A stretch of 64,000 nucleotides of DNA from an uncultured Alphaproteobacteria bacterium. GTDB taxonomy: Bacteria; Pseudomonadota; Alphaproteobacteria; Micavibrionales; Micavibrionaceae. Location of the stretch: contig CALHAW010000001.1 of assembly GCA_937934135.1 (NCBI GenBank), positions 124,001-188,000 on the forward strand, read 5' to 3'. The notes under the pieces are model-generated. The model was not told where the DNA came from. It was given only the letters and a program-made list of their open reading frames with translations, and did no database searches. A program made the position numbers and the translations under genes. Shown one piece after another: positions 1-8,850 of the stretch. The first letter of the stretch is position 1, and each line of letters begins with the position of its first letter.

Positions 1-45
1 GCTTTTGTATTTCTTACCCTCTGCCCCTATTATATGGAAAGAGTA

Positions 46-60
46 TTAATAGAAGGTTAA
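46..60. promoter_or_regulatory. CtrA-type box TTAA-N7-TTAA at left edge
   Basis: The sequence TTAATAGAAGGTTAA has two TTAA half-sites with starts 11 bp apart, the spacing of the Caulobacter CtrA consensus. Two more TTAA tetramers follow at 65 and 74. No gene is seen in 1-231, so the box probably serves a gene left of the window, or the divergent region of one. The rest of 1-231 holds an A/T inverted repeat (62-68 with 74-80) and a short TAGCATT/AATGCTA hairpin (178-194) past the purH stop; neither has a T-run suitable for a terminator. The motif is seen; its function is inferred from CtrA being encoded nearby. Confidence 0.4.
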
Positions 61-231
61 TAAATTAAACTTTTTAATTTGCCTCAGGGCGGCAGGCCGC
101 CTACGGCCTCTTCGAAACGTCATTGCGGAGATGTGATTTTGTGATTGACGCGCGCCCTCGCGTTTACGCGCCTGAGGTAGCATTTTTAATGCTAAGCGTC
201 CTGCCGTTTACGACCATGAGGGCTAAATACG

Positions 232-1854
232 CTAATGTTTAAAATGCCGCATGCCGGTATAGACCATGGCAAGGCCGCGTTCATCGGCGGCTTTGATGAC
301 TTCTTCATCGCGGATGGAACCACCCGGTTGAATAACCGCGGTTACGCCTGCTTCGGCGGCGGCGATTAAGCCATCCGCAAAGGGGAAGAATGCATCAGAG
401 GCAACAACAAGATGGTCGTAACGCGCGGGCGCGCCGTCCATTTCTTTCATTTTCATGGCGGCAATACGTGAGGAATCACGGCGGTTCATTTGGCCCGCAC
501 CTATGCCAACGGTGGCATGATCACGGGCATAAACGATAGCGTTTGATTTAACGTGCTTACCCACTTTAAAGGCAAAGAGCATATCACGATATTCATCTTC
601 TGTTGGCTCGCGTTCTGTCACGACTTTCAGGTCATCACGGGTGATGACGCCGAAATCATTATCTTGTACCAATAAACCACCAGCAACACGGGTGATCATG
701 CGGCGGCGATCATGGATATCAGGCATGCCGCCCGTTGTTAGCACACGCACATTTTTTTTGTCTTTCAGGACATCCAGCGCGGCGGCTTCGACATCAGGGG
801 CGATGATGACTTCGCTGAAGGTGTCAATGATGCGTTTTGCGGAATCGGCGGTGAGTGTACGGTTCATGGCGATAATTCCGCCAAAAGCACTGACGGTGTC
901 GCATTTAAAGGCTTCTTCATAGGCCTGAAGGATAGTGTTGCCGATGGCAACGCCGCAAGGGTTGGCGTGTTTAATGATGGCCACGGCGGGTTCATCAAAT
1001 TCGGCGACTAATTCATAGGCGGCGTCTGTATCATTAATATTATTATAGGAAAGCTCTTTCCCTTGGATCTGTGTTGCGCTGGCGGCGCCGGGGCGGGAAG
1101 ATCCATCCACCATGTAAAGCGCGGCGCTTTGATGAGGGTTTTCGCCATATCGCAATGTCTGTTTTAATGTGCCAGAAATGCTGGTGCGGCGGGGGTAATC
1201 ATCGGCGTCAATTTGCTTTGAAAACCAGCTAGAGATGTTTGAATCATACGTTGCCGTAGCGGCATAGGCATTGGCGGCAAGCTGTTGACGCAGTTTATAG
1301 GTGGTGGCGCCATCATGTGCCTTCATATCATCCAGCACGGCTTGGTAATCTTGGGGGTCTGTGACGACGGTTACAAATTCGTGGTTTTTTGCGGCAGAGC
1401 GGAGCATCGCTGGCCCGCCAATATCAATATTTTCGATGCAGGTATCGTAATCCGCATCTTTGGCGACTGTTTCAACAAAGGGATAGAGGTTTACAACAAC
1501 AAGATCGATATCACCGATATTATGATCGGCCTGCGCCTGAACGTGGTTGTCGTTATCACGGCGAGAAAGAATACCGCCATGGACAGTGGGGTGAAGGGTT
1601 TTGACGCGGCCATCCATCATTTCAGGGAAGCCTGTATGTTCGGACACATCTTTAACATCAATGCCGGCGTCTTTCATGGCCTTTGCCGTGCCACCCGTAG
1701 AGAGGATTTCAACGCCGTGCGCCATGAGTTCTTTGGCAAATTCAACAAGTCCAGCTTTATCAGAGACAGAAAGCAAAGCGCGTTTTACTTTGACGGCTTT
1801 GGGGTCACGGATTGTTTTTGCTTCGGGGGCAGGCGCGGCGGCGGTGTTGTTCAT
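232..1854 (-). CDS. purH: Bifunctional AICAR formyltransferase / IMP cyclohydrolase
   Basis: PurH carries out the last two steps of purine synthesis: formylation of AICAR with 10-formyl-THF, then ring closure to IMP. It is a cytosolic 540-residue protein of normal family length. The N-terminal cyclohydrolase (MGS-like) domain shows [20 protein letters not shown] and DGRVKTLHP. The C-terminal formyltransferase domain carries the catalytic Lys-His in [11 protein letters not shown] near residue 300. The ATG at 1854 follows AGAGGAAAAC, a good ribosome-binding site. It is last in the minus-strand run galU-pgm-chpT-purH, with 57 bp after chpT, so co-transcription is likely. Identification is secure. 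Confidence 0.97.
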   Translation of the reverse strand: MNNTAAAPAPEAKTIRDPKAVKVKRALLSVSDKAGLVEFAKELMAHGVEILSTGGTAKAMKDAGIDVKDVSEHTGFPEMMDGRVKTLHPTVHGGILSRRDNDNHVQAQADHNIGDIDLVVVNLYPFVETVAKDADYDTCIENIDIGGPAMLRSAAKNHEFVTVVTDPQDYQAVLDDMKAHDGATTYKLRQQLAANAYAATATYDSNISSWFSKQIDADDYPRRTSISGTLKQTLRYGENPHQSAALYMVDGSSRPGAASATQIQGKELSYNNINDTDAAYELVAEFDEPAVAIIKHANPCGVAIGNTILQAYEEAFKCDTVSAFGGIIAMNRTLTADSAKRIIDTFSEVIIAPDVEAAALDVLKDKKNVRVLTTGGMPDIHDRRRMITRVAGGLLVQDNDFGVITRDDLKVVTEREPTEDEYRDMLFAFKVGKHVKSNAIVYARDHATVGIGAGQMNRRDSSRIAAMKMKEMDGAPARYDHLVVASDAFFPFADGLIAAAEAGVTAVIQPGGSIRDEEVIKAADERGLAMVYTGMRHFKH

Positions 1855-1911
1855 GTTTTCCTCTTTTATAATATGACGTTGTTTTAAGAGGAAAATACAC
1901 GAAAGGCAAGG

Positions 1912-2628
1912 CTATGCTGTGCTTTCTTCCCCAGATTCTGCTTCTTGTTCCTCTTGTGTCTCTTCCTCAACCTTTGGGCAGGTCATGAGAAATTCGATGC
2001 GACCTTCAGATTCGCTTTTGATTGCGACATTGTAGCCATAAGAGTCTGCCAAAACAGAAATAGCATAAGGATGCACCAAGCGGGGGTCTAAATCTTCGGG
2101 GTCTGTTGCTTGTTTTAGGGCGTCTTTGACTCCATCACGGATGGTGGCGCCTTCACCTTCGGCGATAATCATGCTGTGTCCTTCGGTTTCACCCATACCA
2201 GGACGAACAGAGATATAGCCGCCCTTGGGCAGGGCTTCCATCGCCAGCATTAGGGTACACATCAACATTTTACAATAGGCAGGGGGCAGAGGATCAGGTC
2301 CGAGTTTGCCAAACGGGTCCCATGCCTGCGATATTTTACCCTCTGCGCGGATAAGATTGCCAAATAATTTTTGAACATCTTCGGGTTTAATCCCCTCATC
2401 TTTACCGCCTGCACCATAGGCCATGCGAAAAGCGGCGAGCTTTGCGGCGGCTTGTTCCGCGCTGTAACCGATAAGTTCTAACCCGTCTTCGAGGCCTTCA
2501 GGCCCCATTTCTTCCATCAGTTCGACGCCATTATTAATTGCGCCGACGGGGCTGATGATATCGTGGCAAATGCGTGAGGCGAGAAGCTCAATGATAGGGG
2601 CTGTTTTATCTGTCAGTGTGTTGGGCAT
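1912..2628 (-). CDS. chpT: ChpT-like histidine phosphotransferase
   Basis: ChpT is the dimeric phosphotransferase that carries phosphate from the kinase CckA to CtrA and CpdR. The phosphoacceptor histidine is visible near residue 21 in ASRICHDIISPVGAI, followed by NNGVELMEE as in the family's first helix. The 238-residue length fits a DHp-like domain plus a degenerate ATPase-like domain, and a Glu-rich tail (EEETQEEQEAESGEE) follows. It begins 5 bp after the phosphomannomutase stop, indicating translational coupling with the nucleotide-sugar genes. CtrA, its expected partner, is encoded at 26154-26855. The assignment rests on the H-box, the length and the alphaproteobacterial context. Confidence 0.88.
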   Translation of the reverse strand: MPNTLTDKTAPIIELLASRICHDIISPVGAINNGVELMEEMGPEGLEDGLELIGYSAEQAAAKLAAFRMAYGAGGKDEGIKPEDVQKLFGNLIRAEGKISQAWDPFGKLGPDPLPPAYCKMLMCTLMLAMEALPKGGYISVRPGMGETEGHSMIIAEGEGATIRDGVKDALKQATDPEDLDPRLVHPYAISVLADSYGYNVAIKSESEGRIEFLMTCPKVEEETQEEQEAESGEESTA

Positions 2629-2633
2629 TTTAT

Positions 2634-4076
2634 TTAATCCTCAAATTTAAAGTCATATCCGATTTCTAAAAGCGCGTCTTCAACTGATGCTTTAAGTTGA
2701 TTGAGCGCGGTTATTGTTGTGGCCTCTACGCGAGAGACCAAGACATTCTGGGTGTTTGAAGGGCGGAGCAGCCACCAGCCATCGGGTGTTGTCACGCGCA
2801 CGCCATCAATATCATTAATCTGAAAATCTGGGTTTATTTTAGATTTAAGGTTTTCGGTGATTTGCGGGACAAGGTCGAATTTTACCGCTTCATCCACTTC
2901 AATGCGCACTTCTGGTGTATTAAAGAGTTTGGGTAAGTGACTGGAAAGACTCGAGAAAGGTTCCGCCGTGGCGGCCACAGCGTTCATTAAGCGGATGGAG
3001 CAATAAAGGGCATCGTCAAAACCGTAATAGCCATCTTTGAAGAAGATATGGCCGGAAAGTTCACCTGCCAAGGGGGCGTTTTCTTCGATCATTTTGGCTT
3101 TCACCAAGGAATGCCCTGTGTTCCACATAATGGGTTTTCCGCCAAGGCGTGCGATTTCATCAAACATCATTTGTGAGCATTTAACATCGCCAATAATGGC
3201 GGCGCCGGGGTGACGTTCTAACACATCTTTAGCATATATTGTCATCAGCGCATCACAGCGTAAAATATCGCCTTTTTCATCAACAACACCAATGCGGTCA
3301 CCATCACCATCAAAGGCAATTCCGAGGTCGTAGCCGTTTTCCAAAACGTTTCGTTTTAAATCTATCAGATTCTTATCGACGGTAGGATCAGGGTGATGAT
3401 TAGGGAATGTTCCGTCAATTTCATCATAGAGCAGGATATGTTTGCCCGGCAGTTGTGCCGTGAGGCGGCGTAGGATTTCACCAGCGGCGCCATTGCCGTT
3501 ATCCCACACAATGTTGAGAGGCCTGTCCGCGAACAAGTCAATTTGAAGATCCTTCAAAAGACGAGTCACGTAGGTATCTTGGATATCAATTATGGTTAAA
3601 TCACCATCACCCGTTTCAAAGTCTCCATTTGCGGCTATGTCGCCTAAGGCTAATATTTCTTCGCCAAAAACAGATGAATTTTGCAAGGTTATTTTAAAAC
3701 CGTTATAGTCGGATGGATTATGAGAGCCTGTGATCATGATGCCGCCATCCGCTTTGCGATCTTTCACTGCGAAATAAAGCATAGGGGTGGGGCCAAGGCC
3801 GATATTTTCAACATTGCACCCTGTAGAGCGTAATCCGGCAATCAGCTTTTCCGCAAAAAGAGGGGAGCTTTCGCGGCCATCATAACCAACACAGACATGT
3901 TGCCCACCATCACGGCGGATTTTGGTGCCAAACGCGCATCCTAAAGCATAGGCATCTGCTTCGTTCAGGGTGTCACCGACAATGCCGCGAATATCATATT
4001 CACGTAAAGCGGTGGGGTGGAAGCTGTGGCTGTGTTGAGATGCCTTAGCTGTAGTTTTTAAGGATGTCACGGACAT
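2634..4076 (-). CDS. Phosphomannomutase/phosphoglucomutase
   Basis: This 480-residue alpha-D-phosphohexomutase interconverts hexose 1- and 6-phosphates, feeding UDP-glucose and GDP-mannose pools for envelope sugars. The active-site phosphoserine loop is ITGSHNPSDYNGFK near residue 116, the metal loop is FDGDGDRIG near 258, the sugar-binding loop is GELSGHIFF, and the phosphate-binding end is LRPSNTQNV. The N-terminal FHPTALREYDIRGIVG is typical of the ManB/AlgC branch. The gene overlaps the end of galU by about 30 bp and sits 5 bp before chpT. Whether it prefers glucose or mannose cannot be told from sequence, so no symbol is given. Confidence 0.93.
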   Translation of the reverse strand: MSVTSLKTTAKASQHSHSFHPTALREYDIRGIVGDTLNEADAYALGCAFGTKIRRDGGQHVCVGYDGRESSPLFAEKLIAGLRSTGCNVENIGLGPTPMLYFAVKDRKADGGIMITGSHNPSDYNGFKITLQNSSVFGEEILALGDIAANGDFETGDGDLTIIDIQDTYVTRLLKDLQIDLFADRPLNIVWDNGNGAAGEILRRLTAQLPGKHILLYDEIDGTFPNHHPDPTVDKNLIDLKRNVLENGYDLGIAFDGDGDRIGVVDEKGDILRCDALMTIYAKDVLERHPGAAIIGDVKCSQMMFDEIARLGGKPIMWNTGHSLVKAKMIEENAPLAGELSGHIFFKDGYYGFDDALYCSIRLMNAVAATAEPFSSLSSHLPKLFNTPEVRIEVDEAVKFDLVPQITENLKSKINPDFQINDIDGVRVTTPDGWWLLRPSNTQNVLVSRVEATTITALNQLKASVEDALLEIGYDFKFED

Positions 4077-4917
4077 TATCTCCTATTTCTGTATCGGCGA
4101 GGCCGTAAGCGATGTTTGCTTCGATAAAGCCGAGGCGAGACCCGCAATCATAGTGCTGCCCTGCGAATTTAAGGCCGTGGAAGGCCCGATCACCGATCAT
4201 CTTTGCCATGGAGTCGGTTAATTGAATTTCATTGCCTGCGCCTGTTTCAAAGGCGGCTAAATGATCCAAAACATCAGGTTGCAGGATATAGCGACCCACA
4301 ACAGAAAGTGTTGAGGGGGCGTCTTCAGGGCTGGGTTTTTCAACGAGGCCTTTGACCTCTGTAATATTGCCTTCGACAGCGCCAATATCAACAATGCCGT
4401 ATTTGGATGTATCGGCGCGGGGGACTTCTTTAACGGCAATGACGTTGCCGCCTTTTTCATTATAAGTATCAACCATTTGGGACAGACACCCTTGATCATG
4501 TAAGACCAGATCATCGGGCAGGAGAATGGCGAAAGGTTCATCCCCAATTAATTTTTTTGCACACCAAATCGCATGACCAAGGCCAAGGGGTTTTGGCTGG
4601 CGGGTTAGGAAGAGTTGCCCTGCTTTCATTTCTGATGCGCGCACTTTGGCGACCATGTCATTTTTGCCGCGGGATTCTAATGTCTGTTCTAATTCAGGTT
4701 GGAAATCAAAATGTTCTTCCAGCATTTCTTTTTGACGGCCTGTGACAAAAATAAATTCTTCTATTCCTGCTTTGCGTGCTTCTTCAACCACATGTTGAAT
4801 GAGGGGGCGGTCATTAATGGGCAGCATTTCTTTGGGCATGGATTTGGTCGCGGGTAGGAAACGGGTTCCAAGGCCAGCAACAGGGAAAACAGCTTTACGA
4901 ATGGGTTTATGCGTCAT
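4045..4917 (-). CDS. galU: UTP-glucose-1-phosphate uridylyltransferase
   Basis: GalU makes UDP-glucose from UTP and glucose 1-phosphate. The nucleotide-binding start is KAVFPVAGLGTRFLPATKS, followed by KEMLPINDRPLIQ and later GLGHAIWCAKKL and LVEKPSPEDAPS. The frame extends upstream to a TTG at 4980, but the ATG at 4917 begins at the family's usual N terminus and gives 290 residues. It is first in the galU-pgm-chpT-purH run and is divergent from pepP, with 83 bp between them. Its last 30 or so bases overlap the mutase gene that would supply its substrate. Confidence 0.95.
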   Translation of the reverse strand: MTHKPIRKAVFPVAGLGTRFLPATKSMPKEMLPINDRPLIQHVVEEARKAGIEEFIFVTGRQKEMLEEHFDFQPELEQTLESRGKNDMVAKVRASEMKAGQLFLTRQPKPLGLGHAIWCAKKLIGDEPFAILLPDDLVLHDQGCLSQMVDTYNEKGGNVIAVKEVPRADTSKYGIVDIGAVEGNITEVKGLVEKPSPEDAPSTLSVVGRYILQPDVLDHLAAFETGAGNEIQLTDSMAKMIGDRAFHGLKFAGQHYDCGSRLGFIEANIAYGLADTEIGDNVRDILKNYS

Positions 4918-5000
4918 TATTACTTTGTTTGTTGTTTCTTTCTTTCTTTTATACTCTAAGCATCTAAAATAAACGAACAAGTCAAAATCAGGCCAAAACC

Positions 5001-6743
5001 ATGAATGATGCCCAAAAATTAGAGAAATTACGCACTGAAATGACCAATGTAGGGGTTACGGCGTATTTAGTACCGCGCACAGATGCATATCAGGGGGAAT
5101 ATGTTCCCGATTGTGCGGAGCGTTTGGCATGGCTTACGGGGTTTACGGGATCTGCGGGGTTGGCGATTATTATGGCGGAGGTTGCCGTCACGATGAGTGA
5201 TGGGCGCTATAGTATTCAATTAGAGCAAGAAGTGAGTGGTGATTTATATCAGCTAATTAATTCACAAGACACATCCCCGGATGAATGGCTTCAACAAAAT
5301 TGCCAGGCAGGGGATGTTATTGGATATGATCCGCGGCTTCATACACCCAAACAGATACGAGACAAGGAAGAAGCGGGGCTTATATTAAAAGCTGTGCCGA
5401 ATTTGATAGATAGAATCTGGGAAGGTAGAGCCGAGGCACCGTTGAGTAAAGCCTTTTTGTTTGATAAAAAATTTGCGGGGGTAAGCGCGGCGGAAAAAAT
5501 TAAAGCGATACAGAGTTTGCTAACCCAGACCAATACCGATGGTGTTGTCATTACCTTATCGGATTCTATTGCGTGGCTGTTGAATATTCGGGGGAATGAT
5601 ATTCCGTATATTCCGGTGATTTTGTCTTATTTGTTTGTCCCTGCGGTGGGGAAGGTACAATGGTTTGTGCAAGAAGATAAAGTAAGCAACGTAAAGGAAG
5701 CGTTATCAGAGCGGGTTGATTTTTATGATGAAGAAAAAATTGAAGCGTTTTTAGGGACGTTGTCTGGTCAAAAAATACTCTGTGATCCAAAACGTTCCAG
5801 TATTTGGTTTCAAAATATTTTGAATAAGGCAGAGGCGGATATTATTGAAGTTGATGATCCGTGCATTATGTTACGTGCGTGTAAAAACCAGTCAGAGCAA
5901 GCAGCAATGAAGCGGGCGCATGTGCGTGATGGCGTTGCGCTGGTGAAGTTTTTAAAGTGGTTTGAAGGAGTTGAGAACACAGATGAATTAGGCGTTGAAA
6001 AACAGTTACAAGCGTTTCGCGCCGAAGCACCAGAATTTAAAGAGCCGAGCTTTAACACGATTTCTGGTTTTGGTGAGCATGGGGCGATTGTGCATTACCG
6101 TGCCGATGAAAAATCCAATAAGAAAATTGAAAATGGTTCTCTCCTCCTCCTCGATAGTGGGGCGCAATATGAAGATGGAACAACGGATATTACACGTACC
6201 CTTGCGGTGGGAGAGCCAACACAGGAAATGCGTGAATGTAATACATTGGTTTTAAAAGGGCATATTGCGTTGGCCAGTGCGCAGTTTACAACGGAAACCC
6301 CAGCGGTTGAGTTGGATAAGTTAGCGCGCGGCACATTACAGGCGCAAGGATTGGATTATGCGCATGGCACGGGGCATGGTGTGGGGTGTTATTTATCCGT
6401 GCATGAGGAAGCGGCAATGGGCATCAGTCCGCGGTCAGAAAAACCATTAGCGGCGGGCATGATTGTTTCGAACGAACCCGGTTATTATAAAGAGGGCGCG
6501 TATGGAATACGGATTGAGAACTTAATATTAGTGCAGGCAGGAGAGGGGAATAATTTAAGTTTTGAAACAATATCATTCTGCCCATTGGATAAAAAATTAA
6601 TCATGATTGATATGTTGAACGCAGACGAAGTGGAATGGGTTAACACATATCATGCGCAAGTATTTGAAAAGTTATCACCGCATTTGGATGAAGAGCATCG
6701 TGAGTGGTTGCATAAAAAAACCGCCAAGGTTATTGGCGGTTGA
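5001..6743 (+). CDS. pepP: Xaa-Pro aminopeptidase, M24B family
   Basis: This cytosolic metallopeptidase removes an N-terminal residue from peptides with proline in second position. At 580 residues it is the long eukaryote-like aminopeptidase P type: two creatinase-like N-terminal domains (to about residue 300), a pita-bread catalytic domain, and a C-terminal extension ending HREWLHKKTAKVIGG. Metal ligands are visible in LLLLDSGAQYEDGTTDITRT (two Asp), HGTGHGVGCYLSVHE (His), NEPGYY (Glu) and IRIENL (Glu). Its final codons double as the hairpin of the rpsU terminator. The symbol is used loosely, because E. coli PepP is shorter. Confidence 0.93.
   Translation: MNDAQKLEKLRTEMTNVGVTAYLVPRTDAYQGEYVPDCAERLAWLTGFTGSAGLAIIMAEVAVTMSDGRYSIQLEQEVSGDLYQLINSQDTSPDEWLQQNCQAGDVIGYDPRLHTPKQIRDKEEAGLILKAVPNLIDRIWEGRAEAPLSKAFLFDKKFAGVSAAEKIKAIQSLLTQTNTDGVVITLSDSIAWLLNIRGNDIPYIPVILSYLFVPAVGKVQWFVQEDKVSNVKEALSERVDFYDEEKIEAFLGTLSGQKILCDPKRSSIWFQNILNKAEADIIEVDDPCIMLRACKNQSEQAAMKRAHVRDGVALVKFLKWFEGVENTDELGVEKQLQAFRAEAPEFKEPSFNTISGFGEHGAIVHYRADEKSNKKIENGSLLLLDSGAQYEDGTTDITRTLAVGEPTQEMRECNTLVLKGHIALASAQFTTETPAVELDKLARGTLQAQGLDYAHGTGHGVGCYLSVHEEAAMGISPRSEKPLAAGMIVSNEPGYYKEGAYGIRIENLILVQAGEGNNLSFETISFCPLDKKLIMIDMLNADEVEWVNTYHAQVFEKLSPHLDEEHREWLHKKTAKVIGG
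6718..6740 (-). terminator. rpsU terminator inside the pepP 3' end
   Basis: An 8-bp perfect stem (ACCGCCAA at 6720-6727 with TTGGCGGT at 6733-6740, loop of 5) is followed on the minus strand by a run of T. It lies just past the rpsU stop at 6777, so it is the expected intrinsic terminator of that gene. The bases also encode the last residues of pepP, so one sequence serves as coding DNA on one strand and terminator on the other. Confidence 0.75.
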
Positions 6744-6776
6744 TTTAATAATTTTAATTTGTTGGACTGAAAAATT

Positions 6777-6974
6777 CTAGTCGTCGCCTTTCTTACGCGC
6801 GGCTTTACGACTACGACGAATATTCTCCTGCTTTTCACGTTTGCGTTTTGCAGTCGGTTTTTCGAAATCACGACGTTCTTTCATCTCACGAAAGATCCCT
6901 TCGCGTTGCATTTTCTTTTTCAATACACGCAGTGCCTGATCGACGTTGTTGTCGCGGACATTCACTGTTACCAA
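6777..6974 (-). CDS. rpsU: 30S ribosomal protein bS21
   Basis: bS21 is a small basic protein of the 30S subunit near the anti-Shine-Dalgarno end of 16S rRNA. The family core is plain: [20 protein letters not shown] then [10 protein letters not shown], with a Lys/Arg-rich tail. The 65-residue length is normal. The frame opens with a TTG at 6974, preceded by GGTGGTG at a spacing of 7; no ATG is available, and a GTG three codons in would cut the first strand. TTG initiation is therefore the best reading. It is a single-gene unit with its terminator in pepP and a palindrome upstream at 7007-7022. Confidence 0.95.
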   Translation of the reverse strand: MVTVNVRDNNVDQALRVLKKKMQREGIFREMKERRDFEKPTAKRKREKQENIRRSRKAARKKGDD

Positions 6975-7006
6975 ATTAAATCACCACCCTTCAGGATTTG
7001 GTCTTC

Positions 7007-7022
7007 TAGCTTATATAAGCTA
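7007..7022. promoter_or_regulatory. 16-bp palindrome between rpsU and ggt
   Basis: TAGCTTATATAAGCTA is a perfect 16-bp palindrome centred in the 119-bp divergent region between rpsU (minus) and ggt (plus). It could be a repressor operator or overlap a -10 element (TATAAG or TATATA) on either strand. No strong -35 was found with it. The symmetry is seen; the role is inferred. Confidence 0.4.
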
Positions 7023-7093
7023 TAAATAGAGCGTTTAATTACCGCGCCGAGGCGATATTTACAAGCAAAATTAATGGATTAGGCCTTAATTAT

Positions 7094-8848
7094 ATGATTT
7101 TCCGCAGATTTCTACAAATTTTCGCTGTTTTTACCCTGATTGGGGGGAGTTTTTCTGCCTGCGCGCAGGAGCTATTGGCGCCTGAATCTTCAACGGGGTT
7201 TCAAGGAAAGCAAGTCGTGCGCGGTACAAGTATTATGGCCGTGACGGCGCATCCCGATGCCACAAAAGTCGCCTATGAGGTTTTACAAGCAGGCGGAACG
7301 GCGGCAGATGCCGGTATTGCCGCGCAGATGGTTTTGGGATTGGTTGAGCCACAATCATCAGGCATAGGCGGCGGTGGTTTTGCCCTTTATTATGATGCAA
7401 ACAAACAGCATTTAATTTCATTGGATGGACGCGAGACGGCACCATCGATTGCCGGGGGGCATTTATTCACCCGCGATGATGGAAAGCCCATGGCATTTTA
7501 TGAAGCGGCGAATGGGGGGCGCTCTGTCGGTGTTCCGGGGTTGCTTCGTATGCTTGAAAAATTACATGAATGGCAAGGACGTGCCGACTGGCGTGATTTA
7601 TTTTTACCAGCCATGCAGATGGCAACACGGGGATTTACCGTGTCACACCGTATGGAAAAAATGTTAGAGCGCGAAAGAAAACGTTTTGACGTTGATACAA
7701 AAGCAAAGCTTTATTTTTATCCTGATGCCAAAAATCCAGTGAAGGCGGGATCAACGATTCGTAATGTTGCCTATGCCAATACATTACAAAAAATTGCATT
7801 GCAGGGCGCGGATGCGTTTTATAAGAGAGATATTGCGGATCATATTGTCGCCAAGGTGCAGCAAAACCCAACGCGTAAAGGGCTGTTATCCCTTGAAGAC
7901 ATGAAGAATTATAAAGTGATAGAGCGGGAGAGCATTTGTGGAGCGTATCGCGGATATCGCATTTGCTCAATGAATGAGCCATCGAGCGGTGGGTTAACGA
8001 TGTTGCAAACATTGGGAATGTTAGAGCATTTTAATTTAGCGGCGATGGGGCGGCATAGCCCGCGGGCATGGCATTTGATTAGTGAGGCCAGCCGTTTATC
8101 TTTTGCAGACAGAAATCAATATATGGCCGACCCTGATTTCGTGGTGACGCCAGCCAATACGTTGCTTGATCCAGAGTATCTGAAAGCGCGTGCGCGCTTG
8201 ATTAATCCAGACAAGGCCATGATAGAGGTAAGCGCGGGTGAGTTTGTGGTGGAACAAGCGATTGATAAAAAATGGGCGCCAGATGAGCGCACCAAAAATA
8301 CAGGAACAACGCATATGTCGATCCGTGATTCTTTTGGCAATATTTTATCGATGACGACATCGATTGAAAATGCCTTTGGATCGCGGCTTATGGTGGATGG
8401 ATTTTTATTGAACAATCAACTGACAGATTTTTCATTTAAACCCAATGATAAAGACGGGCGGATCATTGCCAACCGTGTTGAAGGGGGGAAACGCCCGCGT
8501 TCTAGTATGTCTCCCACTATTATTTTTGATCTAGAGGGAGAGCCGTTTATGGTGATTGGATCAGCAGGGGGGAGCCGAATTATTGGCTATGTCTTACAAC
8601 GGATCATTGCTGTGATTGATTGGAAAATGAATTTGCAAGACGCGATGAACATGCCAAATATTTTACATCGCGGTAAGAAGTTGGAAGTTGAAAAAAGCGG
8701 TCTGGATTATGCAGAGCCATTGAAGAATTTAGGGCATGCCGTTTTGGTTGGTGACATGAATAGCGGCATGACAGGGATTCATTTTAAAGACGGATTTATG
8801 TACAGCGCGGCAGACCCCAGGCGCGATGGGACGACGTTAGGGGAATAA
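7094..8848 (+). CDS. ggt: Gamma-glutamyltransferase (exported)
   Basis: An N-terminal nucleophile hydrolase that transfers or hydrolyses the gamma-glutamyl group of glutathione, normally in the periplasm. It has a signal sequence (basic MIFRR, hydrophobic core FLQIFAVFTLIGGSF, cleavage near SACAQE). The family pattern is complete: HPDATKVAYEVLQAGGTAAD near the N terminus, GIGGGGFALYYD, and the autocleavage/nucleophile Thr in NTGTTHMSIRD near residue 405, which separates large and small subunits. GSAGGSRIIGYV and the closing region are present. At 584 residues it is full length. FSAC at the signal end resembles a weak lipobox. It converges on the AT-rich gene at 8851 with only 2 bp between stops. 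Confidence 0.95.
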   Translation: MIFRRFLQIFAVFTLIGGSFSACAQELLAPESSTGFQGKQVVRGTSIMAVTAHPDATKVAYEVLQAGGTAADAGIAAQMVLGLVEPQSSGIGGGGFALYYDANKQHLISLDGRETAPSIAGGHLFTRDDGKPMAFYEAANGGRSVGVPGLLRMLEKLHEWQGRADWRDLFLPAMQMATRGFTVSHRMEKMLERERKRFDVDTKAKLYFYPDAKNPVKAGSTIRNVAYANTLQKIALQGADAFYKRDIADHIVAKVQQNPTRKGLLSLEDMKNYKVIERESICGAYRGYRICSMNEPSSGGLTMLQTLGMLEHFNLAAMGRHSPRAWHLISEASRLSFADRNQYMADPDFVVTPANTLLDPEYLKARARLINPDKAMIEVSAGEFVVEQAIDKKWAPDERTKNTGTTHMSIRDSFGNILSMTTSIENAFGSRLMVDGFLLNNQLTDFSFKPNDKDGRIIANRVEGGKRPRSSMSPTIIFDLEGEPFMVIGSAGGSRIIGYVLQRIIAVIDWKMNLQDAMNMPNILHRGKKLEVEKSGLDYAEPLKNLGHAVLVGDMNSGMTGIHFKDGFMYSAADPRRDGTTLGE

Positions 8849-8850
8849 TT

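Noticed and set aside
1-231. Small RNA or terminator past purH
   Set aside because: The TAGCATT/AATGCTA and GGCGGC/GCCGCC hairpins are short and lack a T-run on the purH strand; nothing coding was found.
1285-1887. A 200-codon open frame on the plus strand opposite purH
   Set aside because: It lies wholly antisense to a well-conserved enzyme gene, has no ribosome-binding site and no family resemblance.
4918-5000. Promoters in the galU/pepP divergent region
   Set aside because: TATACT and TTGACT fragments are present, but no -35/-10 pair with 16-18 bp spacing is convincing on either strand.
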